DNA of 64,000 bases from Flavobacteriales bacterium (lineage in GTDB: Bacteria > Bacteroidota > Bacteroidia > Flavobacteriales_F > PHOS-HE28). Shown here piece by piece: positions 1 to 8,375 of the stretch (the first letter of the stretch is position 1; every line of letters starts with the position of its first letter). Below the pieces are notes generated by a model. That model saw nothing but the letters and a program-made list of their open reading frames with translations, did no database searches and had not been told where the DNA came from. The DNA is taken from the NCBI GenBank assembly GCA_016717225.1, contig JADKGB010000009.1:83667-147666 (forward strand), in the 5' to 3' direction. A program made the translations under genes and the position numbers.

Positions 1-4
1 CTGC

Positions 5-12
5 TACATTCG
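5..12 (+). promoter_or_regulatory. Putative -7 box for gdhA (TACATTCG)
   Basis: TACATTCG fits TAnnTTYG, a variant of the Bacteroidota -7 consensus TAnnTTTG. It lies 35 bases before the gdhA start. The region of the -33 box falls outside the window. The call rests on the same motif recurring before many unit-leading genes here. Confidence 0.45.
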
Positions 13-47
13 CACACTTTTTCAAAACAGAAACCAACATCCTAGCG

Positions 48-1403
48 ATGGCGAAATCGAACAAGTCCGTAGATGCCTTCATGGCTTCCGTTAAACAGCG
101 TAACGGCGGCGAGCCTGAATTCCTTCAGGCCGTGCACGAAGTGGCCGAAATGGTGATCCCCTTCATCGAGGCGAATCCCAAGTACAAGGGCAAAATGCTC
201 CTCGAGCGCATGGTGGAGCCTGAGCGCACCATCATCTTCCGCATCCCGTGGGTAGATGACAAAGGCAACACGCAAGTGAACCGCGGTTTCCGCATCGAGT
301 TCAACAGCGCGATCGGACCTTACAAGGGCGGCTTGCGTTTCCACCCCAGTGTGAACCTCAGCATCCTGAAGTTCCTGGGCTTCGAACAGACCTTCAAGAA
401 CAGCCTCACCACATTGCCTATGGGCGGTGGAAAGGGTGGTTCCGACTTCGATCCGAAAGGCAAGAGCGACGGCGAAGTGATGCGTTTCTGCCAGAGTTTG
501 ATGAGCGAATTGTTCCGCCACATCGGCCCCGATACCGACGTACCTGCGGGCGACATCGGCGTGGGTGGTCGCGAGATCGGATTCATGTTCGGCCAGTACA
601 AGCGCTTGGCGAACGAGTTCACCGGTGTGCTCACCGGAAAAGGCATCAGCTGGGGCGGCTCACTGATCCGTCCGGAGGCAACGGGCTACGGCTGCGTGTA
701 CTTCGCGGAAGAGATGATGAAGCACAACAAGACGAGCTTCAAAGGCAAAACGGTAGCAGTAAGTGGTAGTGGTAACGTTGCCCAGTACGCGATCGAAAAA
801 GCTACGGCGCTCGGTGCGAAAGTGGTGTCGGCATCGGATAGCGATGGCAGCATCTACGACCCAGCAGGCATCGACAAGACCAAGTTGGCCTTCTTGATGG
901 AGCTGAAGAACGTGAAGCGCGGCCGTATCGAGGAGTACGCCAAGAAGTTCAAGGGCAGCACCTACAAGAAGGGTGCACGCGTATGGGATGTGGTCGCCAA
1001 GTGCGACGTGGCATTGCCTTGTGCAACGCAGAACGAACTCGATGGCAACAACGCCAAGATGCTCGTGAAGAAAGGTGTGAAGTATGTGGCCGAAGGCGCC
1101 AACATGCCGACTACACCAGAAGGCATCGCAGTGTTCGAAGCAGCCAAAGTGCTCTTCGCACCGGGCAAGGCCAGCAACGCCGGTGGTGTTGCAACAAGCG
1201 GCTTGGAAATGAGCCAGAACAGCCTCCGCTTGAGCTGGACACGTGAAGAAGTGGACGGACGTCTGCACAACATCATGAAGAACATCCATGCGGCTTGCGT
1301 GAAGCATGGCACCGAAGGCAAGCACGTGAACTATGTGAAAGGCGCCAACATCGCCGGCTTCGTGAAAGTGGCCGATGCGATGCTCGATCAGGGCGTAGTG
1401 TAA
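48..1403 (+). CDS. gdhA: NADP-specific glutamate dehydrogenase
   Basis: Cytosolic enzyme that makes glutamate from 2-oxoglutarate and ammonium with NADPH. The 451-residue length is that of the hexameric bacterial GdhA. The substrate region shows RGFRIEFNSAIGPYKGGLRF and the glycine-rich PMGGGKGGSDFDPKGKS with the catalytic lysine region, followed by PAGDIGVGGREIGFM. The nucleotide-binding domain starts near residue 230 with VAVSGSGNVAQYA. The C-terminal part has ASNAGGVATSGLEMSQN. The ATG at 48 gives the usual N-terminus. The gene stands alone on the plus strand and ends at a strong hairpin. Its product would supply glutamate used or regenerated by the aminotransferase at 6944-8254, though a functional link is only inference. 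Confidence 0.97.
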   Translation: MAKSNKSVDAFMASVKQRNGGEPEFLQAVHEVAEMVIPFIEANPKYKGKMLLERMVEPERTIIFRIPWVDDKGNTQVNRGFRIEFNSAIGPYKGGLRFHPSVNLSILKFLGFEQTFKNSLTTLPMGGGKGGSDFDPKGKSDGEVMRFCQSLMSELFRHIGPDTDVPAGDIGVGGREIGFMFGQYKRLANEFTGVLTGKGISWGGSLIRPEATGYGCVYFAEEMMKHNKTSFKGKTVAVSGSGNVAQYAIEKATALGAKVVSASDSDGSIYDPAGIDKTKLAFLMELKNVKRGRIEEYAKKFKGSTYKKGARVWDVVAKCDVALPCATQNELDGNNAKMLVKKGVKYVAEGANMPTTPEGIAVFEAAKVLFAPGKASNAGGVATSGLEMSQNSLRLSWTREEVDGRLHNIMKNIHAACVKHGTEGKHVNYVKGANIAGFVKVADAMLDQGVV

Positions 1404-1421
1404 TCCGATATTCCAACAATG

Positions 1422-1453
1422 AAAAAGCCCCACGGATCTCCGTGGGGCTTTTT
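1422..1453. terminator. Bidirectional intrinsic terminator
   Basis: A 15-bp perfect inverted repeat, AAAAAGCCCCACGGA and its complement, with a two-base spacer. It ends in a T run on both strands. It sits between the gdhA stop at 1403 and the converging minus-strand gene ending at 1470, so it can stop transcription from both sides. Confidence 0.9.
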
Positions 1454-1469
1454 GTTGGCGGCTTATGGT

Positions 1470-2521
1470 TCAGTGAAGAACTACGATCGGCTTCATAGGA
1501 GATCCATAGAGCCCATAGTGGTACAGGCCACTGGCCAGTGCAGTTACGTTCATGGTCAAGTTGATCTGGCCTTCGGTGAACCGCTCTTGGCGCACAATGC
1601 GTCCGGTTGCATCGCGCAGAACGATGACACCTGCACTGGTCACGTCGTTGAGCGGAATGGTTACGAGATCCGAAGCGGGAACAGGATAGGCACTGCCCAG
1701 GATCGAAATAGTCGCGTTCGCATCTTCGACACCGGTGGTGGTTCCTCCATTGGCATCCACGGCACGTGCTTGGTAGATCTCTCCTTGGAATTCGCTCACG
1801 AAGGCAACTACGTCGCAGTTTTCGATGTTCCAGCCTTCTGGAACCGTGTAGCTGTATGTGCGCTGGACGAAACTTCCCGCAGTTGTTGTGGTCACTTCAT
1901 CGCCCCATAGGTCTGTGATGTACGCGCGCAGTACGTTCTTGTGATCATAATTCGCTTGCGCACCATTCACATAATCCTGCTGGTAGCCGATGATGTGGTC
2001 TTCTTTCAGCAGAACAGCGATGTGATCGTTTCCTCCCTGATCCATTCGCGGTATAGAACAATTCCACCACCACCGTGAGCATGCGTGAATTCGCATCGAA
2101 GGTTGATGACACCCCCACATTAACTGGCGAAGGAAGTGCGAGGGCATTGTTGGTAGCGTTCGCCCAATTGCTTGTGCTCATCACCACTTGGTCGTTCACC
2201 GGAATGCGGTTCACCGAACCGCGCGGTTGGGATTGTAGGATGTAGTGCGACCATAAGGCGGTCGCCCATTCGTTGCGGAAGTCAGGCTGACCTGAGCTCG
2301 GAACAGCAAGGCCACCACCGTGCAGTTCCACCGCTATCATGTTGAACGGGTGCTGTGCCAAAAGTCCATCTGCCAAAGCGTGACCAGCTGGGCAGTTCCC
2401 GCAATTTATGGCTGCGTATTCTTCCAGCAGAACCGTGCGGTTCATCGGGTCTTGGCCTACCAAGGCCTTGGGCGCTGACGAAGAGCGGGAGAAAGGCCAG
2501 AAGAGCGGAGAAGATCTTCAT
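1470..2521 (-). pseudogene. Omp28-like T9SS-exported protein, two frameshifts
   Basis: Three minus-strand frames join into one protein of about 350 residues. The first (from 2521) gives a signal peptide, MKIFSALLAFLPLFVSAQ. The second gives LLEEYAAINCGNCPAGH, a thioredoxin-like CxxC region typical of Omp28-related outer-membrane proteins. The third ends in a T9SS type A sorting domain with GSAYPVPASDLVTI and VLRDATGRIVRQ. The joins need removal of one base near 2464-2467 (GGCC) and one near 2035-2037 (a triple G on the coding strand). Restoring them gives SAQGLVGQDPMNRT and ANGSGGNDHIAVLL. Either a true pseudogene or consensus errors; I favour errors because nothing else is degraded. Family assignment is from memory of the CGNC context. 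Confidence 0.7.
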
Positions 2522-2661
2522 GGCGTGTTGGTTGGACCGTGAAAGTATCGAGCGGCTATCACGAAGAGATCACGAACAAGCCCTGCGTCCGGGGCGCGAC
2601 GATCTTCGGGCGTTTTTCGCTGTTTCGCTTGCGCTCGGCAACTGTGCGAACGGCCGATCCG

Positions 2662-5406
2662 CTACTTCTTCTTCCTTTTGATCCTGTGTGCCTGGGCCTT
2701 GACGCTGGAAGCTTGTTTTCCCATAGCCGTTCCTGTCCTCTGCCTGCCCAAGGCCGCATCCGTGAATACGCGCAATCCCAATTCCGGCCGGTATCCGTGG
2801 ATCTCCTTCACGTCGATGGCGATAAGGAAATTGATGATCTCCTCGTTGATCACCTGGCCGGGAACCAGGACAGGGAAGCCTGGCGGGTATGGGATCACGA
2901 AACTCGCAGAGACCAGTTCCTGGCCGGCGCTCATCATGGTGAGGCAATCATGCAATTTGAAGTGAACGCAGCGTTCCTCTTTGTAGCCCAGGAAATAGGC
3001 CGCTCGAAGATCACCACCAGGCACACCGGGAAGCGCCTGGAACGATGTGTGGAAACGACTGAAGTCGGGAAGCGGCGGTGCGAATTCGTTCAGTGAACGG
3101 ATCTTGCTCACGAGCATTCGTTTCTCCGCATGGTCCATACCGGCGTTGCGTTCTTCCAGTTCCGCAGCGATCTGCAAGAGCACTTTTGTCAGGTACGCCA
3201 AAGACCCTCGTGTGGTTCCGATGTTCGTCATGAACAGCACGCTGTTGCGACTGGTCTTGTTGATCTGGATCGCGTGCTTGTCCATCAGGTACACGTTCTT
3301 GAACGTATCCCCGTCTATCCCCGTCTTACCGGTGTACAAATTGATCTTTGTCGGATCAACAGCAAACTCGTCATCGGCCCACGCTTGTTCGATGTCGTTC
3401 CAACCCTTGTCTCGCCGGTAGTAGTGTTCCAGTCCGCTTTGTCGGTGTTCCGCCGGTATCAGATCGGCAATGGTGATGATGTCGAACCACTTCCGAAGGC
3501 GTTCGTTCTCGCGGATCGTACGGCGCAACAAGAGGCCCAGTTCGATCGCCTTTTCCACGAGTTCGTAACCTTCGAATTCCACTTGTCGCCGACCAACATC
3601 CATGCTGGCGAGGATCTGGTAGTTGGCGCTGGTGCTGGTATGCGTCATGTAAGCCTCGTGGAACATGGCTTCGCTCTTCTTCTTGAAGTCCTCGTCCCAG
3701 ATATGGATCATGCTGCCCTGGCGGAATGAAGTGAGCGTCTTGTGCGTGCTTTGTGTGGCGAACACGCGGATGCGCACTTTGGTGGGATCCGGAAGGCGCG
3801 GTTCTTCACCTTTCTTCAGGGACTTGATGTGTGCCTCGTACTCCTGCTTGTATTCTTCCGTCTTGTACTTGCGGTGCAGTTTGGCAGCTACGTGCATCGC
3901 TGTGCGTTGGCGCAGGATATAGCTGAAACCCGCGAACGCGAACCAGGCTTCGTCCCAGAGGAACACAATGTCCGGCTTCAACGCTAGCGTTTGTTCCATC
4001 ACGCGCTCCACGTTGTACACCACACCGTCGAACGTGCTGTTGGTAAGGAGCAGCATCTTGACGCGATCAAGGCGGCCACCTTTGCGCAGAAGCAGCATTT
4101 GCTCGCGGATATGTTCCAATGGAACCGCTCCGTACATGCTGTATTTCGGTAGCGGATAACTGTGCAAATACACCGGGTATGCGCCGCTGAGCACCATGCC
4201 GTAATGATGGCTCTTGTGACAGTCGCGGTCGATCAGTACGATATCGCCGGGTTCCACCAGCGCCTGTACAACGATCTTGTTCGTGGTACTGGTGCCGTTG
4301 GTGGCGAAGAAGGTCTGCTGCGAACCAAAGGCTCGCGCTGCGAGTTCCTGGGCCTTCTTCAGTGGACCAGTAGGCTGCAGGAGCGAATCCAATCCGCCGG
4401 TGGTGGCGCTGGTTTCCGCAAGGAAGAGATTGCGCCCGTAGAACTCACCGAAGTCCTGTATCCAGCGGCTCTTGAACACGCTGTTGCCACGTGAAATGGG
4501 CATCGCGTGGAATACACCCATCGGTTTCTTGCTGTATTCCTTGAGCGCGGAAAAGAAAGGTGTTTCGTACTTCTCCTGAATGCCACGCATGATCGTGGAG
4601 TGCAGTTCGGAGAGGTCTTCTGTGCGGTAGAAGATGCGTCGGAAATTGGTGAGCGTTGTGTCTTTCAAACCTGTCACTGGCGTATCCGTGACGTAGTAAC
4701 GGTCCACTTCTGGACGGAACCAACGCATGATCTTGGCCAATAGCGGGCCCATGTTCGCCTGTCCGCGATCGCTCAGGTCCAGATCATGGATAGCCCGTGT
4801 GAATTCACGCAAGATGCCGTCCGCATTGGCGCTGGGGAAGGGTACGCCGTACCGCACGACCACCGCTTGTATGTTGTGGTTGAAAAGCAACGCGATCAGG
4901 GCATCCTGAACGTTGCGGACCACCAGCGTGTCATAAGTGAACATCTCGCCACGGTCCCTGCAGCGGCGAAGTTTCAGTTTCAAAGCCTCTTCCTCGCGAT
5001 CGTCGAGCACATCCACGAACAGCACTTCGAAGTAGTTCTGGCGGGGTCGATCGCCATCCTCCCTCAGTTCGTGAGGTCCGCTCAGCGGATCAGCTTGTGT
5101 GATCGGGTCGCTCCGGAAAGCTCCACTAACGAGGTTGCGCACCACGTGGCTTACGGCTTGATGAAGCGAACGGTACTCCTTGTCGCGTAGCATTTTCGCC
5201 AAACGCTTCACGGCGTCCAAGCCCGGATAGGCCCAATAAAGTTCGATGGTCCGGAGGTCGATCAGCAACGCCTCTATGGCCTCCGGTGTTCCGAGGCCTT
5301 CATCGAGTGCTGCCGTGGCAAGTTTCAACTGGTCCCACGTATGTGAGCGCAAGCGCGCGGCGTTGAAGTGCTGGCGAAGGGGGGCGGGTTCGGTGTTGCT
5401 CGGCAT
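2662..5406 (-). CDS. Orn/Lys/Arg decarboxylase family, PLP-dependent
   Basis: A 914-residue fold-type I PLP enzyme of the ornithine/lysine/arginine decarboxylase group. The first 330 residues hold a wing-like segment (NYFEVLFVDV to NIQAVVVRYG) and a linker. The PLP domain follows with FFATNGTSTTNKIVVQAL, RDCHKSHHYGMVLSGAYPVY and the Schiff-base lysine in ATQSTHKTLTSFRQG. The C-terminal domain includes VINEEIINFLIAIDVKEIHG, and the last residues are basic (RIKRKKK). It is longer than the 700-750 residues usual for biodegradative decarboxylases. It is the last full gene of a minus-strand run with an amidase and an aminotransferase. The amino acid used cannot be told from sequence alone. Confidence 0.85.
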   Translation of the reverse strand: MPSNTEPAPLRQHFNAARLRSHTWDQLKLATAALDEGLGTPEAIEALLIDLRTIELYWAYPGLDAVKRLAKMLRDKEYRSLHQAVSHVVRNLVSGAFRSDPITQADPLSGPHELREDGDRPRQNYFEVLFVDVLDDREEEALKLKLRRCRDRGEMFTYDTLVVRNVQDALIALLFNHNIQAVVVRYGVPFPSANADGILREFTRAIHDLDLSDRGQANMGPLLAKIMRWFRPEVDRYYVTDTPVTGLKDTTLTNFRRIFYRTEDLSELHSTIMRGIQEKYETPFFSALKEYSKKPMGVFHAMPISRGNSVFKSRWIQDFGEFYGRNLFLAETSATTGGLDSLLQPTGPLKKAQELAARAFGSQQTFFATNGTSTTNKIVVQALVEPGDIVLIDRDCHKSHHYGMVLSGAYPVYLHSYPLPKYSMYGAVPLEHIREQMLLLRKGGRLDRVKMLLLTNSTFDGVVYNVERVMEQTLALKPDIVFLWDEAWFAFAGFSYILRQRTAMHVAAKLHRKYKTEEYKQEYEAHIKSLKKGEEPRLPDPTKVRIRVFATQSTHKTLTSFRQGSMIHIWDEDFKKKSEAMFHEAYMTHTSTSANYQILASMDVGRRQVEFEGYELVEKAIELGLLLRRTIRENERLRKWFDIITIADLIPAEHRQSGLEHYYRRDKGWNDIEQAWADDEFAVDPTKINLYTGKTGIDGDTFKNVYLMDKHAIQINKTSRNSVLFMTNIGTTRGSLAYLTKVLLQIAAELEERNAGMDHAEKRMLVSKIRSLNEFAPPLPDFSRFHTSFQALPGVPGGDLRAAYFLGYKEERCVHFKLHDCLTMMSAGQELVSASFVIPYPPGFPVLVPGQVINEEIINFLIAIDVKEIHGYRPELGLRVFTDAALGRQRTGTAMGKQASSVKAQAHRIKRKKK

Positions 5407-5469
5407 CTAAGAAGGCGGTGTGGAAAGATAGGCGTGCCCTTCTCGCGTCGCTTGTGCCGCGGATCAACC

Positions 5470-5976
5470 TCAGCGTTTTTTCGCTGCCTTCCTGGCGACC
5501 TTCTTTTTCGGTGCGGCTTTTTTGGGAGCAGGGGCCTTTGCCGTCGATGCTTTCACTGCGCTTGATACCCGCAACGGTCCTTCATGCAATGCCAGACGGT
5601 TGCCTTCGCTATCGATGAACAAAGCGAAACTCCCTGCACTTTCACTGATCTCTGTTTTCGACATGATCACGCGCCCCCCCGCCAATTCTACACGGCCGAG
5701 TACATTGTCCAGGTCGTTCCCGGCGTTCAGGTAGATCAGCACACCCGTCGAGTTCGGGGTGCAGCCCGGTCCTGCGATCAACGCACCACCAATTCCTTTG
5801 TCCGCAGGAAAATAGGCCATGGCGAAATCGCCGTTGTAGCCCACTTCCATCTCCATGCTGTAGATGTCGTTGTAGAAACGTGCAGCTCTGTGGATGTCGT
5901 ACACCGGGATCTCGAACCAGCTAACGAAATCCTTCAGGCGACTGTGGAGCTTGCTATTGGCGACTGTGCTTCCCAT
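5470..5976 (-). CDS. VOC-family protein with lysine-rich tail
   Basis: 168 residues. Residues 1-125 form a glyoxalase/bleomycin-resistance (VOC) module: FEIPVYDIHRAARFYNDIY, then FALFIDSEGNRLALHE, a typical beta-alpha-beta arrangement. Such single modules bind small molecules or metals; the substrate is unknown. The last 35 residues are almost only K, A, P and R (KAPAPKKAAPKKKVARKAAK), like histone H1 tails, which VOC proteins normally lack. It starts 3 bases after the amidase stop, so it is likely co-translated with it. The tail may bind nucleic acid or polyphosphate; that is inference. Confidence 0.85.
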   Translation of the reverse strand: MGSTVANSKLHSRLKDFVSWFEIPVYDIHRAARFYNDIYSMEMEVGYNGDFAMAYFPADKGIGGALIAGPGCTPNSTGVLIYLNAGNDLDNVLGRVELAGGRVIMSKTEISESAGSFALFIDSEGNRLALHEGPLRVSSAVKASTAKAPAPKKAAPKKKVARKAAKKR

Positions 5977-5979
5977 GGG

Positions 5980-6932
5980 TCAATTGATGTTGGATTCACT
6001 GGGGGGACGGAAGGACGAAATGATCGTGGGCTTGGGTTCGTGCGCGAGACGGGCTTCGTCAAGTTTCTGCAATTCACCCAACTCCTGCACGCGTTGCGGT
6101 TTTATCAATGGTCCGAGGCTGTCAAGATACGGATGCACTGCGCCCGGCGTGTATACGTCGAACGCGACCGGTCGATCACGAAAGCTCTTCATCGGCTGGC
6201 CCAAACGAAGCACGCCCAATTCGCGGCTGCGGCGAACTTTCTCCAAGTTGATCTCGATCGGTATGAATTCCTCGTTCACATCGGCCTGATAGACCACGCG
6301 ACCTTCTGGCCCACAAACGATGCTCCGACCGCTGCCACCGGCGTCCAGCCCATTTATATCGAAGAAGTAGCACTGATTGGTGGCAGCGCTGGCACGTGCG
6401 ATGCTCAGTTCGATCTCGCGGTCTATGGTGCCCGTTAATGTAGGGTGCAGGATGACTTCGGCCCCCATAACGGCAAGTGTACGCGTGGTCTCCGGGATCC
6501 ACATATCATAGCAGATGCTCACGCCGAAACGACCAACTTCAGGTACGTCGAACACGCAGAACTCGTTACCGCCAGTAACACCTACTTCATACGGATAGAA
6601 GGGGAACATTTTGCGGTATCGAGCCACCACACTGCCTTCGGGATCACCGTGGCAGTGTTGTAGATCAGGTCGCCTTTCTTCTCGAAAATGCTGCCGGGCA
6701 ACAACCAGATGCCGTGCTTGGCGGCCATGGCGCACATCTCTTGCTCGAATTCGCCGGGCACAACCTGGGCGTTCGCCGTAAGAGGTCCGTATGCGCAGAG
6801 CTCGCTGAACATCACCATATCCACCCAGGGGTAGATGTTCATGAGCAGGTCGAGCTTCAGTTTCATCGCATCCACGTTGCTGTTCGCAGCGGAGGTGCGC
6901 ATCTGGATGCCGGCTATGGAGAAGGGCTTCAT
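5980..6932 (-). pseudogene. Nitrilase-superfamily amidase, one frameshift
   Basis: Two overlapping minus-strand frames make one carbon-nitrogen hydrolase of about 317 residues. The catalytic triad is present: Glu in MVMFSELCAYGP, Lys in ARYRKMFPFYP and Cys in VSICYDMWIPE. Frame 1 ends in NTATVIPK and frame 2 resumes with EGSVVARY. Adding one C to the CCC run (plus-strand GGG at 6640-6642) restores the gene. It starts 11 bases after the aminotransferase stop and ends 3 bases before the VOC start. Relatives include aliphatic amidases, N-carbamoylputrescine amidase and 5-aminovaleramide amidase. The neighbours make an amine or amide substrate attractive but unproven. Probably intact in the organism. 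Confidence 0.8.
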
Positions 6933-6943
6933 GGAATGGTGAA

Positions 6944-8254
6944 CTACGCGCAGATCTTGTCCAGTTCCTCCTCCATGATGTCCAGCCCCTTCTTCAGCAG
7001 TTCATCACTGATCACGAGCGGGCTCAACACCCGTATGATGTTCTTCTCGGTACCGGCGTTGATCACCACGAGGTCGCGTTTGGCGCAAGCGTTCATCAGT
7101 GCATTGCATGTCTCCGCATCCGGTTGGAGCGGGTCGCCGTTCTTCACGAACTCGATGGCCATCATCGCGCCCAACCCGCGCACATCACCGATCCGTTCTT
7201 GCTTCGCTTTCATCTTTTCGAAGCGTTCGCGGATCACGTCACCGACGTGTTTGCCTTTCGCGTTGATGTCGATCTCTTCCATGTATTTCAGCGTTGCGAG
7301 CGCAGCCGCACAACTTACAGGATTGCCGATATATGTGCCGCCAATGCTGCTCGGGCCGGCTTTGTCCATGATCTCCGCTTTGCCCATCACCGCGGCGATC
7401 GGCATACCGCTGCCAAGACTCTTTGCCCAAGTGCTGATGTCGGGCACCACGCCGAACTGCTCGTACGCGCTCCATGCACCGGTGCGACCAAAACCGCTTT
7501 GGATCTCATCCAGGATCAACAGAATGCCATGTTTGTCGCAGAAGGCGCGCAGCCCTTTCAAGTACGCAGCGGGCACCACGTTGAAGCCGCCTTCGCCCTG
7601 AACGGTTTCGATAATGATGGCCGCAAGGTTCTCCGGGGCAACCGTGTTGTGCGAAAGTTCTTCGAGGCGGTGCAATTCGGCTTTTACGAATTCAGCCTCG
7701 CTGCGCCCCGCGCTATAGCGGTAGAAATTCGGGAACTGCGTGCGGTACACTTCCGGCGCGAACGGGCCGCAATCCGGCTTGTATCCAACCTTGCTGGTAA
7801 GGGTCATGGCCATCATGGTGCGACCATGGAAGGCATCTGTGAAGCAAAGCACTCCTTGTCGTTTCGTGGCTTGGCGCGCGATCTTGATCGCGTTCTCCAC
7901 GGCTTCGGCACCAGTGCATACGAGCAACGTCTTTGTGGGGCCACCATGCGGAAGGAGGGTGTTCAATTTCTCGCAGAGCGCGATGTACGGCTCGTAGCTG
8001 GCCACATTGAAGCTGACGTGCAGGAATTTGGCGGCCTGTTCCTGGATCGCCTTTACCACGGGTGGCGGGCAGTGTCCTGCGTTCACCACACCGATGCCAC
8101 CCGCGAAGTCGATCAACTCACGGCCATCTTCATCGATGATCGTTGCGCCACTTGCGTTCTTCGCTGTAGCATAGTTGAACATACCTACACCATTTGGCAC
8201 AGCGGCCTTGCGGCGGGCAATGAGTTCTTGGCTCTTGGTCAATTGGTCTGTCAT
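6944..8254 (-). CDS. gabT: Class III aminotransferase, GabT-like
   Basis: A 436-residue PLP enzyme of the 4-aminobutyrate/5-aminovalerate/ornithine aminotransferase class. Visible marks are LLVCTGAEAVENAIKIARQA, the PLP-binding aspartate in LILDEIQSGFGRTG and the Schiff-base lysine in STWAKSLGSGMP. I chose the ATG at 8254 (MTDQLTKSQEL) over the one at 8263 because it gives the usual N-terminus. It would move an amino group from an omega-amino acid to 2-oxoglutarate, forming glutamate and a semialdehyde. It leads the minus-strand run amidase, VOC, decarboxylase. No semialdehyde dehydrogenase is in the window. The symbol marks family resemblance, not a proven substrate. Confidence 0.88.
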   Translation of the reverse strand: MTDQLTKSQELIARRKAAVPNGVGMFNYATAKNASGATIIDEDGRELIDFAGGIGVVNAGHCPPPVVKAIQEQAAKFLHVSFNVASYEPYIALCEKLNTLLPHGGPTKTLLVCTGAEAVENAIKIARQATKRQGVLCFTDAFHGRTMMAMTLTSKVGYKPDCGPFAPEVYRTQFPNFYRYSAGRSEAEFVKAELHRLEELSHNTVAPENLAAIIIETVQGEGGFNVVPAAYLKGLRAFCDKHGILLILDEIQSGFGRTGAWSAYEQFGVVPDISTWAKSLGSGMPIAAVMGKAEIMDKAGPSSIGGTYIGNPVSCAAALATLKYMEEIDINAKGKHVGDVIRERFEKMKAKQERIGDVRGLGAMMAIEFVKNGDPLQPDAETCNALMNACAKRDLVVINAGTEKNIIRVLSPLVISDELLKKGLDIMEEELDKICA

Positions 8255-8307
8255 AAGTCTCATCCCGTGTTAGCGGGAGCGGCGCGAAATTGCGGAATGT
8301 CCTTCAC

Positions 8308-8338
8308 CAAATCGACAGATAAGTGCAGAGAATGCCAA
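8308..8338 (-). promoter_or_regulatory. Putative promoter of the gabT run
   Basis: On the minus strand TTGG, exactly 19 bases, then TCGATTTG. The Bacteroidota consensus is TTTG-N19-TAnnTTTG, so this matches 3 of 4 and 5 of 6 fixed positions with the right spacing. Transcription would begin near 8301, about 45 bases before the gabT start. Confidence 0.45.
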
Positions 8339-8375
8339 CAGATGCACGGTCTCAGGGTCCAAGCGATGGCAAAGC

